Shown here piece by piece: positions 1 to 8,344 of a DNA stretch of 25,878 bases. The stretch is from an uncultured Bacteroidales bacterium. GTDB lineage: Bacteria; Bacteroidota; Bacteroidia; Bacteroidales; P3. Within the stretch, counting starts at the first letter, position 1. Each line of letters opens with the position of its first letter. A model generated the notes under the pieces. That model saw only the letters and a program-made list of their open reading frames with translations. It was not told the DNA's origin and made no database searches. The stretch covers positions 1 through 25,878 of the forward strand of contig CAMWTX010000006.1 in the NCBI GenBank assembly GCA_947177315.1, written 5' to 3'. A program made the translations under genes and the position numbers.

Positions 1-1689
1 GGAGGCAAACGCGAACTTGTCGCACCCATTGCTCAGCAGGCATACGATATGGGCGTGGATGCGTTGCTGATTCAGGATATGGGGCTCATCGAGGCAGGTT
101 TGCCGCCTATCGAGCTGCACGCCAGCACCCAATGCCATATCACCACACCCGAAAAAGCCCGTTTTTTGGAGAGCGTGGGATTCAAACGCCTGGTGCTGGG
201 CAGGGAATTGAGCCTGCAGGAAATAAAGACCATAGCCGACTCGGTTCAGGTGGAGATAGAAACCTTTGTGCATGGGGCTCTTTGCGTAAGCTACAGCGGA
301 CAGTGCTACATGAGCTGTTATATGAACGGGCGGAGCGGCAACCGGGGCGAATGCGCCCAATCCTGCCGTCTGCCTTACGATTTGCAGAACGAAAAAGGGC
401 AGGTGCTGCAGCAAGGGCGGTATCTGTTGTCGATGAAAGACTTGAACGCCGACCGTTTTATGGAAGACTTGGTGGATGCCGGCGTAAACTGCCTCAAGAT
501 AGAAGGCCGTCTGAAAGATGCCGTCTATGTGCGGAACATTACCGCTTATTACCGCCGCCGGCTTGATAAGATTCTTTTGGAAAAACCTTGGGCGCAAAGG
601 CCTTCGCACGGAAAGACCTTGTGCGATCTGCCTTCCGATCTGGAAAAGAGCTACCATCGGGAATACACCGATTTCAACTTGTCGGGCAGGCGCGGGGATT
701 GGGCGGTTTTCGATACGCCCAAGGCCACCGGCGCCAAAGTGGGGCGTATCCTTGCGGTCGAAAGGCACTTGCCGGGGCGTTATTCGGGCATGGTGCTGCG
801 CGTGATGCCCGATACGGACAAGATAAGTTTTTCCAAAGGCGACGGTTTGTGTTTTTATGGCAAGAACGGCAGGCTGTGCGGCAAGAACCTTGAGAATTTT
901 GAGCAGAAGGGCAGGGAAATTCTTCTTACGATGCAGGGTGTGGAAGAACTTTCGGACTTGCCGCAGGCAGGTTCGTCTTTATTCCGTAACCGCGATACGG
1001 CTTTTGAGAACGCCTGGCAACAGGCCAAAATCAGCCGCAAGATACCCGTGGATATCCGTATAGACACCGACAGCCTTCGGGTGGAAATGAAAGATATGTT
1101 TGGTACGCAGGTGGAAGCCATGATAGCCGGCAGTCAGGTGCAGGAGGCGCAACGTGCCGATACGGCGGATGCCGCCTTGGTGCGGCAGTTCGGAAAATTG
1201 GGCGGAACGGCCTACGAGGCAAGGGAGATAACCTGCCGGGGAAAACGCAAGATTTTTGTGCCGGCGGCCGCTTTGAACGAGTGCCGCCGCTCTTTGGTGG
1301 CCGCCATGAATGCGGCGAGAGAAGCCAGATACCGCCCTGAGCCTTCGGTTTTGAAGAAAAACGACCTTGTTGGTTATCCCGACTTGCAGGGAGATTCTTT
1401 GTCGTATCGGGCCAATGTGGCCAACCCGTATGCGGAGCGGTTCTACCGTAAACATGGGGCGGTTTCGGTGCAAAAGGCGTTTGAACTCTTGCCGCCGCAG
1501 GAAAAAGAAAAACCGGGGCAATTGCTTATGGTGTGCAAGCACTGCATACGCCACCAGTTGGGGCAATGCCTCAAGGAAAAGCCGGAGGCGGCCTATCGGG
1601 GCGATTTGTATTTGTGTTACGGGCGGCATAAATTCGCGTTGCATTTTGATTGCGCGCATTGCCGCATGGAAGTGCGCACTTGTGAATAG
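1..1689 (+). CDS. rlhA: 23S rRNA 5-hydroxycytidine synthase RlhA (U32 family), 5'-truncated by the window edge
   Basis: The reading frame is open from base 1, so the true start lies upstream; about 562 residues are visible and I estimate 80-90 are missing against E. coli RlhA. RlhA acts in prephenate-dependent hydroxylation of a cytidine in 23S rRNA; older annotation calls the family collagenase-like peptidase U32. The U32 signature is clear (VHGALCVSYSGQCYMS, then GRSGNRGECAQSCRLPY), as is the HASTQC motif. The C-terminal tail has the cysteine-rich pattern (CKHCIRHQLGQC and FDCAHCRMEV) that I recall in RlhA and that is absent from the shorter tRNA hydroxylases TrhP/YegQ. This tail is why RlhA is preferred over TrhP. 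The stop lies 7 bases before the next gene's start, so the two are probably cotranscribed. Confidence 0.85.
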   Translation, partial: GGKRELVAPIAQQAYDMGVDALLIQDMGLIEAGLPPIELHASTQCHITTPEKARFLESVGFKRLVLGRELSLQEIKTIADSVQVEIETFVHGALCVSYSGQCYMSCYMNGRSGNRGECAQSCRLPYDLQNEKGQVLQQGRYLLSMKDLNADRFMEDLVDAGVNCLKIEGRLKDAVYVRNITAYYRRRLDKILLEKPWAQRPSHGKTLCDLPSDLEKSYHREYTDFNLSGRRGDWAVFDTPKATGAKVGRILAVERHLPGRYSGMVLRVMPDTDKISFSKGDGLCFYGKNGRLCGKNLENFEQKGREILLTMQGVEELSDLPQAGSSLFRNRDTAFENAWQQAKISRKIPVDIRIDTDSLRVEMKDMFGTQVEAMIAGSQVQEAQRADTADAALVRQFGKLGGTAYEAREITCRGKRKIFVPAAALNECRRSLVAAMNAAREARYRPEPSVLKKNDLVGYPDLQGDSLSYRANVANPYAERFYRKHGAVSVQKAFELLPPQEKEKPGQLLMVCKHCIRHQLGQCLKEKPEAAYRGDLYLCYGRHKFALHFDCAHCRMEVRTCE

Positions 1690-1696
1690 CGGAAAT

Positions 1697-3574
1697 ATGG
1701 TGGTGAAAAAAAACATAGTTTTTCTTGTCCAAGCCATTTTGGTTAGTGTGCTGGCTTGCCTGGGAGCCTGCGCCCGTGTGGGAACCGCCCCTACAGGCGG
1801 CCCCCAAGACCTGGCGCCCCCCGTCTTGCTCAAAGCCTTGCCCCAAGAGGGCAGCACGGGTTTTGATGCCAAGGAAATCACGCTCGATTTCGATGAATAC
1901 ATCGTGTTGAAGAACACCGACAAAATCGTTACCTCTCCCGCCATCTCTAGGATTTCCTATCAGGCAAACCTCAAGCGGCTTTTTATCAAGATAGAGGATA
2001 CCTTGCAGGAAAACCAAACCTATTCGATAAACTTTAAGGATGCCATCGGCGACTTGCATGAATCCACACCCTTGCGCAATTACACCTATTATTTTTCGAC
2101 AGGCGCGAGTATCGACAGCGGCCGTCTGGCAGGGCTGGTGCTGGACGCTTTCAGCCTTGCGCCCGTCAAAGAGGCTTCGGTAATGCTGTATGCCGAGTTG
2201 CCGCAGGAATATCCCCTCACCACACCTCCCGATTATATCGCCGTTACCGATACGGCAGGGATATTCAGCCTACAATATATCAAAGAAGGCTGTTATTATG
2301 TGTTGGCTGGCAGCGATGAAAACCACAACTACCTGATAGAACCTACCGAAGAAAAAACGGCTTTTGCTTCCGATTGCTGGCAGACCGCTTCGCTCAAAGC
2401 TCCGGTTTATTTTGAAAAGCAACGGGGCGTGAAAGAAAGCGACACGGCGTCTTTCGAGGTTTATCAGGCCGCCCTGCAACTTCGCAAGGAAGAAGATTTG
2501 GCGGAAATCAAGGCATCCGGCAGGATTCTGTACTTGTATCAGGACAAAGACGAAAAGAACCTGCTCAAAGAAGCCAAGTGGAACAAGAAAGGAGAAATAG
2601 AGCTTTCTTGGTACTATGAGCCCGACAGCAGCCTCCGCTTTTCTTTCCTGCCTTCTTTTCAGGATTATGAATTGGCAGAACAGCTCAGGAACCTTGACAC
2701 CGCCACCGAAGAACAGAAAGGGCGCACACGGCGCAGGCAGGCCGAAAAAGAGGAAATGCCCAATCTGTTTTGGCAGGATTCCATCGAGTTCCATTATATA
2801 CCGCAAGACAATCCCTTGGCGGGCAAGATTTATTTCAACAATTATCGGGTTACCGATTTGCGTCTGCTCATAGACTATTCCGGATTCTCGGACACCGTGG
2901 AACTGATGCTGAGCACGGGCGCGGCGGCGCAGAAAGACACGGCGGCTTTCCGGGTATCGGCCAGACAAAAACGCCTGTTTTTCAAAGACAGTCTTTTGCT
3001 TGATTTTTCTTTTCCTCTTGCCGCCTATAGTTTGCAGGATGCCACCCTGACCCGTTACCATGTGGACGATGAAGGAAAACGGGACACCTTGCCGATAGCC
3101 ATGACGGAAGTTTCTGCCATGCAGGTTCGCCCCGATAGGTTGCAGCTGGATTATCCGTGGCAGGCAGGGCATTCCTACCGTCTTTTCCTGCCCTCGGTTT
3201 GCTTTGCCGATTACTTGCAGCGGCATGCCGACACCACGGTGATTTCTTTCGATGTTCCGGATTTGGAAACCTACGGGCAGGCGGCGGTTTCGATCCGCAA
3301 CCTCAAGCCCGGCAACTATGAGTTGCAGATGGTGGACAACGGCAAAAACGTGTTGCAGTCCCTGCCGGTTCCCGAAAACGGCGAGGTTCTTTTTGAATAT
3401 GTGCAGCCCGCTTATGTAAGCTTTGTGTTGGTAGAAGACAGGAACCGAAACCACCGTTGGGATTCGGGAGACCTCAAGCAAGGCATCCAGCCCGAAAGAC
3501 GTTGGTATTTTCCTAAAACCATCCGGGTGGAAGCCGATTGGCGTGTGGAAGAAACATGGGATTGGACGGAATGA
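1697..3574 (+). CDS. Large lipoprotein with N-terminal Ig-like (Big_5/SbsA-type) domain
   Basis: A 625-residue protein of unknown function. The ATG at 1697 is chosen because it opens a proper lipoprotein signal (MVVKKN, a hydrophobic run, then LGAC with C25 as the likely lipidated cysteine); the same frame is open further upstream but only inside rlhA. After the signal comes a proline-rich TGGPQDLAPPVL segment and a domain with the pattern VLLKALPQEGSTGFDAKEI, typical of the bacterial Ig-like Big_5 domain common in Bacteroidota lipoproteins. The rest looks like further beta-sandwich domains, with a charged stretch around residues 340-360. It probably sits in the outer membrane. It follows rlhA closely and is convergent with the next gene, with only 10 bases between stops. 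No enzymatic motif was seen. Confidence 0.8.
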   Translation: MVVKKNIVFLVQAILVSVLACLGACARVGTAPTGGPQDLAPPVLLKALPQEGSTGFDAKEITLDFDEYIVLKNTDKIVTSPAISRISYQANLKRLFIKIEDTLQENQTYSINFKDAIGDLHESTPLRNYTYYFSTGASIDSGRLAGLVLDAFSLAPVKEASVMLYAELPQEYPLTTPPDYIAVTDTAGIFSLQYIKEGCYYVLAGSDENHNYLIEPTEEKTAFASDCWQTASLKAPVYFEKQRGVKESDTASFEVYQAALQLRKEEDLAEIKASGRILYLYQDKDEKNLLKEAKWNKKGEIELSWYYEPDSSLRFSFLPSFQDYELAEQLRNLDTATEEQKGRTRRRQAEKEEMPNLFWQDSIEFHYIPQDNPLAGKIYFNNYRVTDLRLLIDYSGFSDTVELMLSTGAAAQKDTAAFRVSARQKRLFFKDSLLLDFSFPLAAYSLQDATLTRYHVDDEGKRDTLPIAMTEVSAMQVRPDRLQLDYPWQAGHSYRLFLPSVCFADYLQRHADTTVISFDVPDLETYGQAAVSIRNLKPGNYELQMVDNGKNVLQSLPVPENGEVLFEYVQPAYVSFVLVEDRNRNHRWDSGDLKQGIQPERRWYFPKTIRVEADWRVEETWDWTE

Positions 3575-3584
3575 GCCCCACGCC

Positions 3585-4607
3585 TTATTCCACCATCAGG
3601 TTGCAGCCTCTGATATCGCTGTTGTCGAAACGTCCCAGCACCTCGAAACTGCCGTCCGCGTGATATTTTCCCAAATCCTGCGTGGCGATGAAAGGGCAGG
3701 AGAAGATATTTCCTAAATCAAGCACGTTGATGCCGCCCGTTCTGCCTTCTTTCTCCAGGCTCAGAGGATCCTGGCTGTTGCGGATAATGATTTTCATCCA
3801 GGGCGGACACACGAAACGCCCGTCTTTTCCCGTGGAATAGGCTTGCGAGAACAGCTCGCACATACCGTATTCAGAATGGATGGCAGGCACCTTAAAGGCA
3901 TCGCGCAAGATACGGTGCAGTTCTTCCTTTACCATTTCCTTGCGGCGGCCCTTCATGCCGCCCGTTTCCAGAACAAGAGTGTGTTGGAGCGGCATGGGAA
4001 AGTTTTCCGCCAGATCAAGCAGCGCAAAGCTCACCCCGAAAAGCATGGTCTTTGTGCCTTGGGATTCCAATGCCTGCAGTTTTCCGGCGAGTTCCTTCGT
4101 GTCGTAGAGGTAAAAACCGCTTTCGGGATGTTGGGCGCGGCTCAGTTCGATAAGTTTGCCCATCATGGCGATAAGCGAGGAATGGGGCTGTTCCAGATAG
4201 TTGGGAAGCAGGGCCAGGAAAACATAGTTCTGCGGATCGCCCCAAAAGAGGCGGAATGCGTTCAAGAAGCACTGTTCGTAGAGCCCTTTGTCCGCGATAT
4301 AGTGGCGGCTCTGCACCGCTCCTTGCGAGGTGGTGCCCGAACTCATAAAATAATCCTGAGCCTCGAAGCCGTCTAAAAGCACTTTTTGGGTCTTGAAAAA
4401 GTCGATGGGCAGAAAGGGGATCCGGCTGTAATGCGTTATTTCGTCGGGCTGGAGGCCGGGCTTGAGGTAATGCACGAAACGGCGATAGACGGGATTGTGT
4501 TCCAGATGCAGACGGAACAACGCCAGAGCCAGTCCGTTGAAGTCTTGTTCGCTTTGTATCTTGAAAATGCGCGGAACAAGCGATTGTACCGTTTTCTGTA
4601 TCAACAT
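3585..4607 (-). CDS. LuxE-like acyl-protein synthetase / acyltransferase
   Basis: A 340-residue protein of the LuxE/acyl-protein synthetase branch of the adenylate-forming (phenylacetate-CoA ligase-like) enzymes. Supporting motifs are PFLPIDFFKTQKV near residue 64, the phosphate-binding-like SSGTTSQG at 89-96, and a later HSEYGMCELFSQAYS block that resembles the adenylation-site motif. LuxE activates fatty acids as acyl-AMP and carries them on a cysteine, but the Bacteroidota homologues are of unknown role, so the substrate is not assigned. The ATG at 4607 gives a natural N-terminus. It is divergent from the small lipoprotein gene beginning near 4661, and no luxC-like partner lies beside it. 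Confidence 0.75.
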   Translation of the reverse strand: MLIQKTVQSLVPRIFKIQSEQDFNGLALALFRLHLEHNPVYRRFVHYLKPGLQPDEITHYSRIPFLPIDFFKTQKVLLDGFEAQDYFMSSGTTSQGAVQSRHYIADKGLYEQCFLNAFRLFWGDPQNYVFLALLPNYLEQPHSSLIAMMGKLIELSRAQHPESGFYLYDTKELAGKLQALESQGTKTMLFGVSFALLDLAENFPMPLQHTLVLETGGMKGRRKEMVKEELHRILRDAFKVPAIHSEYGMCELFSQAYSTGKDGRFVCPPWMKIIIRNSQDPLSLEKEGRTGGINVLDLGNIFSCPFIATQDLGKYHADGSFEVLGRFDNSDIRGCNLMVE

Positions 4608-4660
4608 TTTTTATATTTTTACAACTTCGGTGCAGGGCAGGTGCTCTGTCTTGCAGAAAG

Positions 4661-5236
4661 TTGGTTTACAGTTTTTTAAAACTTGTGTTGAAATTGCATA
4701 CCATACCAAAAGTACGAATTTGGCTGATATTGGCGATGCCGCTCCTATGCTGCGCTTGTGTCAAACCCAAGGAATTTCCGCCCGAACCTTACCTGGAGTT
4801 CCGGCGTAATATACTGGGAATGCAGGAGGGCGTAGGGGGCGACTCCACGCTTAGCCTGTCGGTTGAGTTCTACTTTCAGGACGGCGACGGAGACATCGGC
4901 CGTCAGGACGAAACGGAAAAGGAACCTTACGTGGGCGAGTTTTTCCATAACCTGCATTTCAATCTGCAGGAAATGCTTCCCGACAGCAGTTTCGAGCAGG
5001 TATATCAGACCGACAGCACGGGTGCGCGCTATCCGATTACGTACCGCTACCACCTGCACTATATAGAGCCGGTAAATGCCAACCATTCCTTGAGCGGCAC
5101 CATTACCTGGCAGGTGGATGATTTTGCAAGCACGGCTTTCTTTATGCAGGGCAAGACGGTCCGTTACGGGTTTTACCTCTACGACCGGGCGTTGCATAAG
5201 AGCAATGTCGTTTATACCGAAGCGATAAGACTATAA
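4661..5236 (+). CDS. Small lipoprotein of unknown function (non-ATG start)
   Basis: Up to 191 residues. The only in-frame ATG near the front (4736) falls inside the hydrophobic core of the signal peptide and would delete its positively charged part, so translation most likely starts at TTG 4661 or GTG 4685 (TTG 4688 and 4694 are also possible). The signal reads as a basic stretch (KLHTIPKVR), a hydrophobic run and a CCAC lipobox-like end. The mature part has a YFQDGDGDIGRQDE segment; the DGDGDIG motif recurs in Bacteroidota lipoproteins of unknown function. It ends 3 bases before mrdA, so it is probably cotranscribed with the cell-elongation genes and may be an envelope accessory factor, but nothing in the sequence proves that. 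Confidence 0.7.
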   Translation: MVYSFLKLVLKLHTIPKVRIWLILAMPLLCCACVKPKEFPPEPYLEFRRNILGMQEGVGGDSTLSLSVEFYFQDGDGDIGRQDETEKEPYVGEFFHNLHFNLQEMLPDSSFEQVYQTDSTGARYPITYRYHLHYIEPVNANHSLSGTITWQVDDFASTAFFMQGKTVRYGFYLYDRALHKSNVVYTEAIRL

Positions 5237-5239
5237 GGG

Positions 5240-7069
5240 ATGAAAAGGACGACTGTCAACAGGGGTATGGTTATTGCCGTCATCTTTCTGACGGTGGCTT
5301 TTATCTATTGGGTTCGCCTTTTCCAATTGCAGATATTGGATAACCGATACAAGATAGATGCCGAAAGCAACGCCATCCGCAATAAGGTGCAATATCCCGG
5401 CAGGGGCTTGATTTACGACCGCAACGGCGAAATCCTGGTCTATAACGAAGCCGTTTACGACCTGATGATTATACCGGGGCAGGCCAAAGATATCGATTGG
5501 GCGTTGCTGGCGGAGCTTTTGGAAATAACCGAAGACGGGGCGAGGGAACGCTACAAGAAGGCGCGGGCGTATTCCCGTTATGCCCATTCGGTGTTCGAAA
5601 AACAGATATCCAAGGAAGTTTACGGCAAATTGCAGGAATACCTCTACCGTTTTCCGGGTTTTTACGTGCAGAGCCGTACCTTGCGGCGTTATCCCAAGCC
5701 TATCGCGGCACATGTGCTGGGCGACGTGGGCGAGGTGAGCGAAAAGGAAATAGCCAGCAATCCCTACTACAAGATGGGGGATTACATCGGCAAGAACGGG
5801 CTGGAGAAATATTACGAAGAACAGTTGCGCGGGCACAAGGGGGTAAAGGTGGTTATGGTGGATGTGCTCAACCGAGAGAAAGGCAGTTACAAAGACGGCA
5901 TGTTCGATACCGCGGCGGTGTCGGGCCAGGAACTTTATTCCACCTTGGATGCCGACTTGCAGGAATATGCCGAGGAACTCATGCGGGGCAAGCGCGGCAG
6001 CATCGTGGCCATAGAACCTGCCACGGGCGAAGTGCTGGCCTTGGTTTCCGCGCCTACCTACGACCCCAACCTGCTGGTGGGCCGTATCCGGAGCAACAAC
6101 TACGCCAAGCTGCTCGGCGATGAACAGAAGCCGCTTTTCAACCGTGCGCTCATGGCGTTTTATCCGCCCGGTTCCATTTTTAAACTGCCGCAGGCGCTTA
6201 TCGGAATGCAGGAAAAGGTTATTTCTCCCTATTCGGGCTTCTCGTGCGAGAAAAACCTGGTGGGATGCCATAGCCATCCCGATGCCCTGTGCGTGGCGGA
6301 CGGGGTCAAGATGTCCTGCAACCCCTACTTCTATCAAGTGTTCCGGCGCATCATCATGCGCGGCAAAGACCCCAACCGTTTTGTAGATAGCCGCCTGGGA
6401 CTCGAAAGATGGGATACGCTCATGCGTTCCTTCGGCTTTGCCACACGATTGGGCATAGACCTTACGGACGTCAAGTCAGGACTGATACCCAACGCGGCCT
6501 ATTACGACCGCTACTACGGGCGCAACCAATGGGCGTTCAGCACCATCTATTCGCTCAGTATCGGACAGGGAGAAATCGGATTGATTCCTTTGCAGATGGC
6601 CAATCTGGCATCGATTATGGCGAACCGGGGCTATTACATCACCCCGCATCTGGTGCGCGCGGTGGGAGAAAGCAGGCTTAATCCGGGCATAGACACCGCG
6701 CGGCATTACACGGCCATAGACCGCAGGTATTTTGATCCGGTGGTGGAAGGCATGTACGGGGCGGTGCACCTGCCCGGCGGCACGGCGCGGCGGGCGAAGA
6801 TAGACAGCATCGTGGTGTGCGGCAAAACGGGCACTTCCCAGAATCCGCACGGCAAAGACCACGCCGTGTTTATCGGTTTCGCCCCCAAGGACAATCCTAA
6901 AATCGCCATATCGGTGTTTCTCGAAAACAGCGGTTTTGGCGGAACATGGGCGGCGCCTACGGCCAGCCTGCTCATAGAAAAATACCTTACCGGCAAGGTC
7001 TCGGCTTCGCGCCGGTGGCTGGAAGACCAGGTAAAGGAATTTACCGTTTACACACCCGAAAACTTATGA
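5240..7069 (+). CDS. mrdA: Penicillin-binding protein 2 (elongasome transpeptidase)
   Basis: 609 residues, close to the 633 of E. coli PBP2. It cross-links peptidoglycan during cell elongation together with the RodA glycosyltransferase. A single N-terminal membrane anchor (about residues 8-27) is followed by the PBP dimerisation region (GRGLIYDRNGEIL) and the transpeptidase domain with all three catalytic motifs: S312-I-F-K315, S359-C-N361 and K529-T-G531. The ATG at 5240 follows the previous stop by 3 bases with a weak AAGGG upstream. Its TGA overlaps the ATG of rodA (ATGA, 7066-7069), pointing to translational coupling. mreB, mreC and mreD, which often precede this pair, are not here. Confidence 0.95.
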   Translation: MKRTTVNRGMVIAVIFLTVAFIYWVRLFQLQILDNRYKIDAESNAIRNKVQYPGRGLIYDRNGEILVYNEAVYDLMIIPGQAKDIDWALLAELLEITEDGARERYKKARAYSRYAHSVFEKQISKEVYGKLQEYLYRFPGFYVQSRTLRRYPKPIAAHVLGDVGEVSEKEIASNPYYKMGDYIGKNGLEKYYEEQLRGHKGVKVVMVDVLNREKGSYKDGMFDTAAVSGQELYSTLDADLQEYAEELMRGKRGSIVAIEPATGEVLALVSAPTYDPNLLVGRIRSNNYAKLLGDEQKPLFNRALMAFYPPGSIFKLPQALIGMQEKVISPYSGFSCEKNLVGCHSHPDALCVADGVKMSCNPYFYQVFRRIIMRGKDPNRFVDSRLGLERWDTLMRSFGFATRLGIDLTDVKSGLIPNAAYYDRYYGRNQWAFSTIYSLSIGQGEIGLIPLQMANLASIMANRGYYITPHLVRAVGESRLNPGIDTARHYTAIDRRYFDPVVEGMYGAVHLPGGTARRAKIDSIVVCGKTGTSQNPHGKDHAVFIGFAPKDNPKIAISVFLENSGFGGTWAAPTASLLIEKYLTGKVSASRRWLEDQVKEFTVYTPENL

Positions 7070-8316
7070 ACGCGGGATCGAACACATTCAGGAACATAGA
7101 CAAGCCTTTGCTGCTCATTTACCTGCTGTTGGTGGTGGCGGGCTGGTTCAATATCTATTCGGTGGTGTATGACCCCGAAAACACCGGCTTTTCGTTTGCC
7201 ACCCGTTACGGCAAGCAGATGATGTTCATCGGCTTCGCTTTGATTCTCGGGGCGGCGGTGTTGATTACTGATTTGCGGGTGTTCATGCAGTTTGCCTACC
7301 TCTATTACGGCATAGCCATTGTGTTGCTGCTGGCGGTGCTGGTGGTCGGTTCCGAGATTTCGGGCGCCAAGTCGTGGATCAAGCTGGGGCCTCTTTCGAT
7401 ACAGCCCTCCGAGTTCGCCAAGGTGGCCACCTGCCTTGCGTTCTCAAAATATGTTTCGCAACCGGCCATGAACATGAAGCGGGTCAGGAATCAGATAGCC
7501 GCCTCGCTGTGGTTTCTTTTGCCGATGGGGCTTATCATGCTGCAGCCCGATGCCGGGTCGGCGCTTGTTTTCGTGTCTTTCGTGCTGGTGCTGTATCGCG
7601 AGGGTATGTCGGGCAAGGTGCTTTTGGCGGGGCTGGTGGCGGTAGTTCTGTTTGTGGCGGCTTTATTGGTGAACCGTTACGTGCTGATAGGAATCATTTT
7701 CCTGGCGGTGCTGGCCTTGCTGCTCTGCAATAAGCGAACCTTTAAGAATATCGTGCTGGCGGTATTGCTTTTCGGGCTTTGCTCCGGTTACACCTTGGGC
7801 GTGGAATACGCTTTCAACAAACTCAGCCCGCATCAGCAGACGCGAATCAACGTGCTGCTGGGCAAAGATGTGGATATCAAGGGCGCAGGTTATAACGTGA
7901 ACCAGTCGAAAATCGCCATCGGGAGCGGCGGGTTTGCGGGTAGGGGATACCTGCAAGGCACGCAGACCAAGTTCGATTTCGTGCCCGAACAGAGCACGGA
8001 TTTTATTTTCTGCACCCTAGGCGAAGAATGGGGCTGGGTAGGCTGCACTGTCTTTCTGGCCTTGTATATCGCCTTGCTGTTGCGTATCCTCAAGATGGCC
8101 GAGCGGCAGCGAACCGTTTATGCACGGGTATATGGCTACGGCGTGGCCTGCATTTTTTTCATGCACCTGTTCGTAAACGTGGGCATGACCATCGGGCTGT
8201 TGCCCGTTATCGGGATTCCTTTGCCGTTCTTCAGTTACGGAGGTTCGTCCCTTTGGGCGTTCACGCTCTTGCTGTTCATCTTCATCAAAATGGATACAAG
8301 GCGGTTCGCCGCATAG
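7066..8316 (+). CDS. rodA: Peptidoglycan glycosyltransferase RodA (SEDS family)
   Basis: 416 residues, polytopic, of the SEDS family that polymerises lipid II for the lateral wall. The start at 7066 is chosen because it overlaps the mrdA stop (ATGA) and gives a normal RodA N-terminus before the first membrane segment (PLLLIYLLLVVAGWFNIYS); the frame extends upstream only inside mrdA. Family motifs include SGAKSWIKLGPLSIQPSEFAK, the QPDAGSALVF segment, DFIFCTLGEEWG and the C-terminal IPLPFFSYGGSSL. It forms the elongasome core with PBP2. The following gene starts 28 bases later, and it is unclear whether it is cotranscribed. Confidence 0.95.
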   Translation: MNAGSNTFRNIDKPLLLIYLLLVVAGWFNIYSVVYDPENTGFSFATRYGKQMMFIGFALILGAAVLITDLRVFMQFAYLYYGIAIVLLLAVLVVGSEISGAKSWIKLGPLSIQPSEFAKVATCLAFSKYVSQPAMNMKRVRNQIAASLWFLLPMGLIMLQPDAGSALVFVSFVLVLYREGMSGKVLLAGLVAVVLFVAALLVNRYVLIGIIFLAVLALLLCNKRTFKNIVLAVLLFGLCSGYTLGVEYAFNKLSPHQQTRINVLLGKDVDIKGAGYNVNQSKIAIGSGGFAGRGYLQGTQTKFDFVPEQSTDFIFCTLGEEWGWVGCTVFLALYIALLLRILKMAERQRTVYARVYGYGVACIFFMHLFVNVGMTIGLLPVIGIPLPFFSYGGSSLWAFTLLLFIFIKMDTRRFAA

Positions 8317-8344
8317 CCTTTGTTATCGAAAAATCTTAAAAACC

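Noticed and set aside
979..1944. Long reverse-strand ORF (321 codons) over rlhA and the lipoprotein gene
   Set aside because: It lies opposite two genes with clear family motifs or a signal peptide, and its own translation has no recognisable domain; it is a mirror of the G+C-rich codon use.
2270..3481. Reverse-strand ORF (403 codons) opposite the Ig-like lipoprotein
   Set aside because: No domain or signal peptide, and it covers a better-supported forward gene.
5231..6337. Reverse-strand ORF (368 codons) opposite mrdA
   Set aside because: It is a shadow of mrdA, which has all three catalytic motifs.
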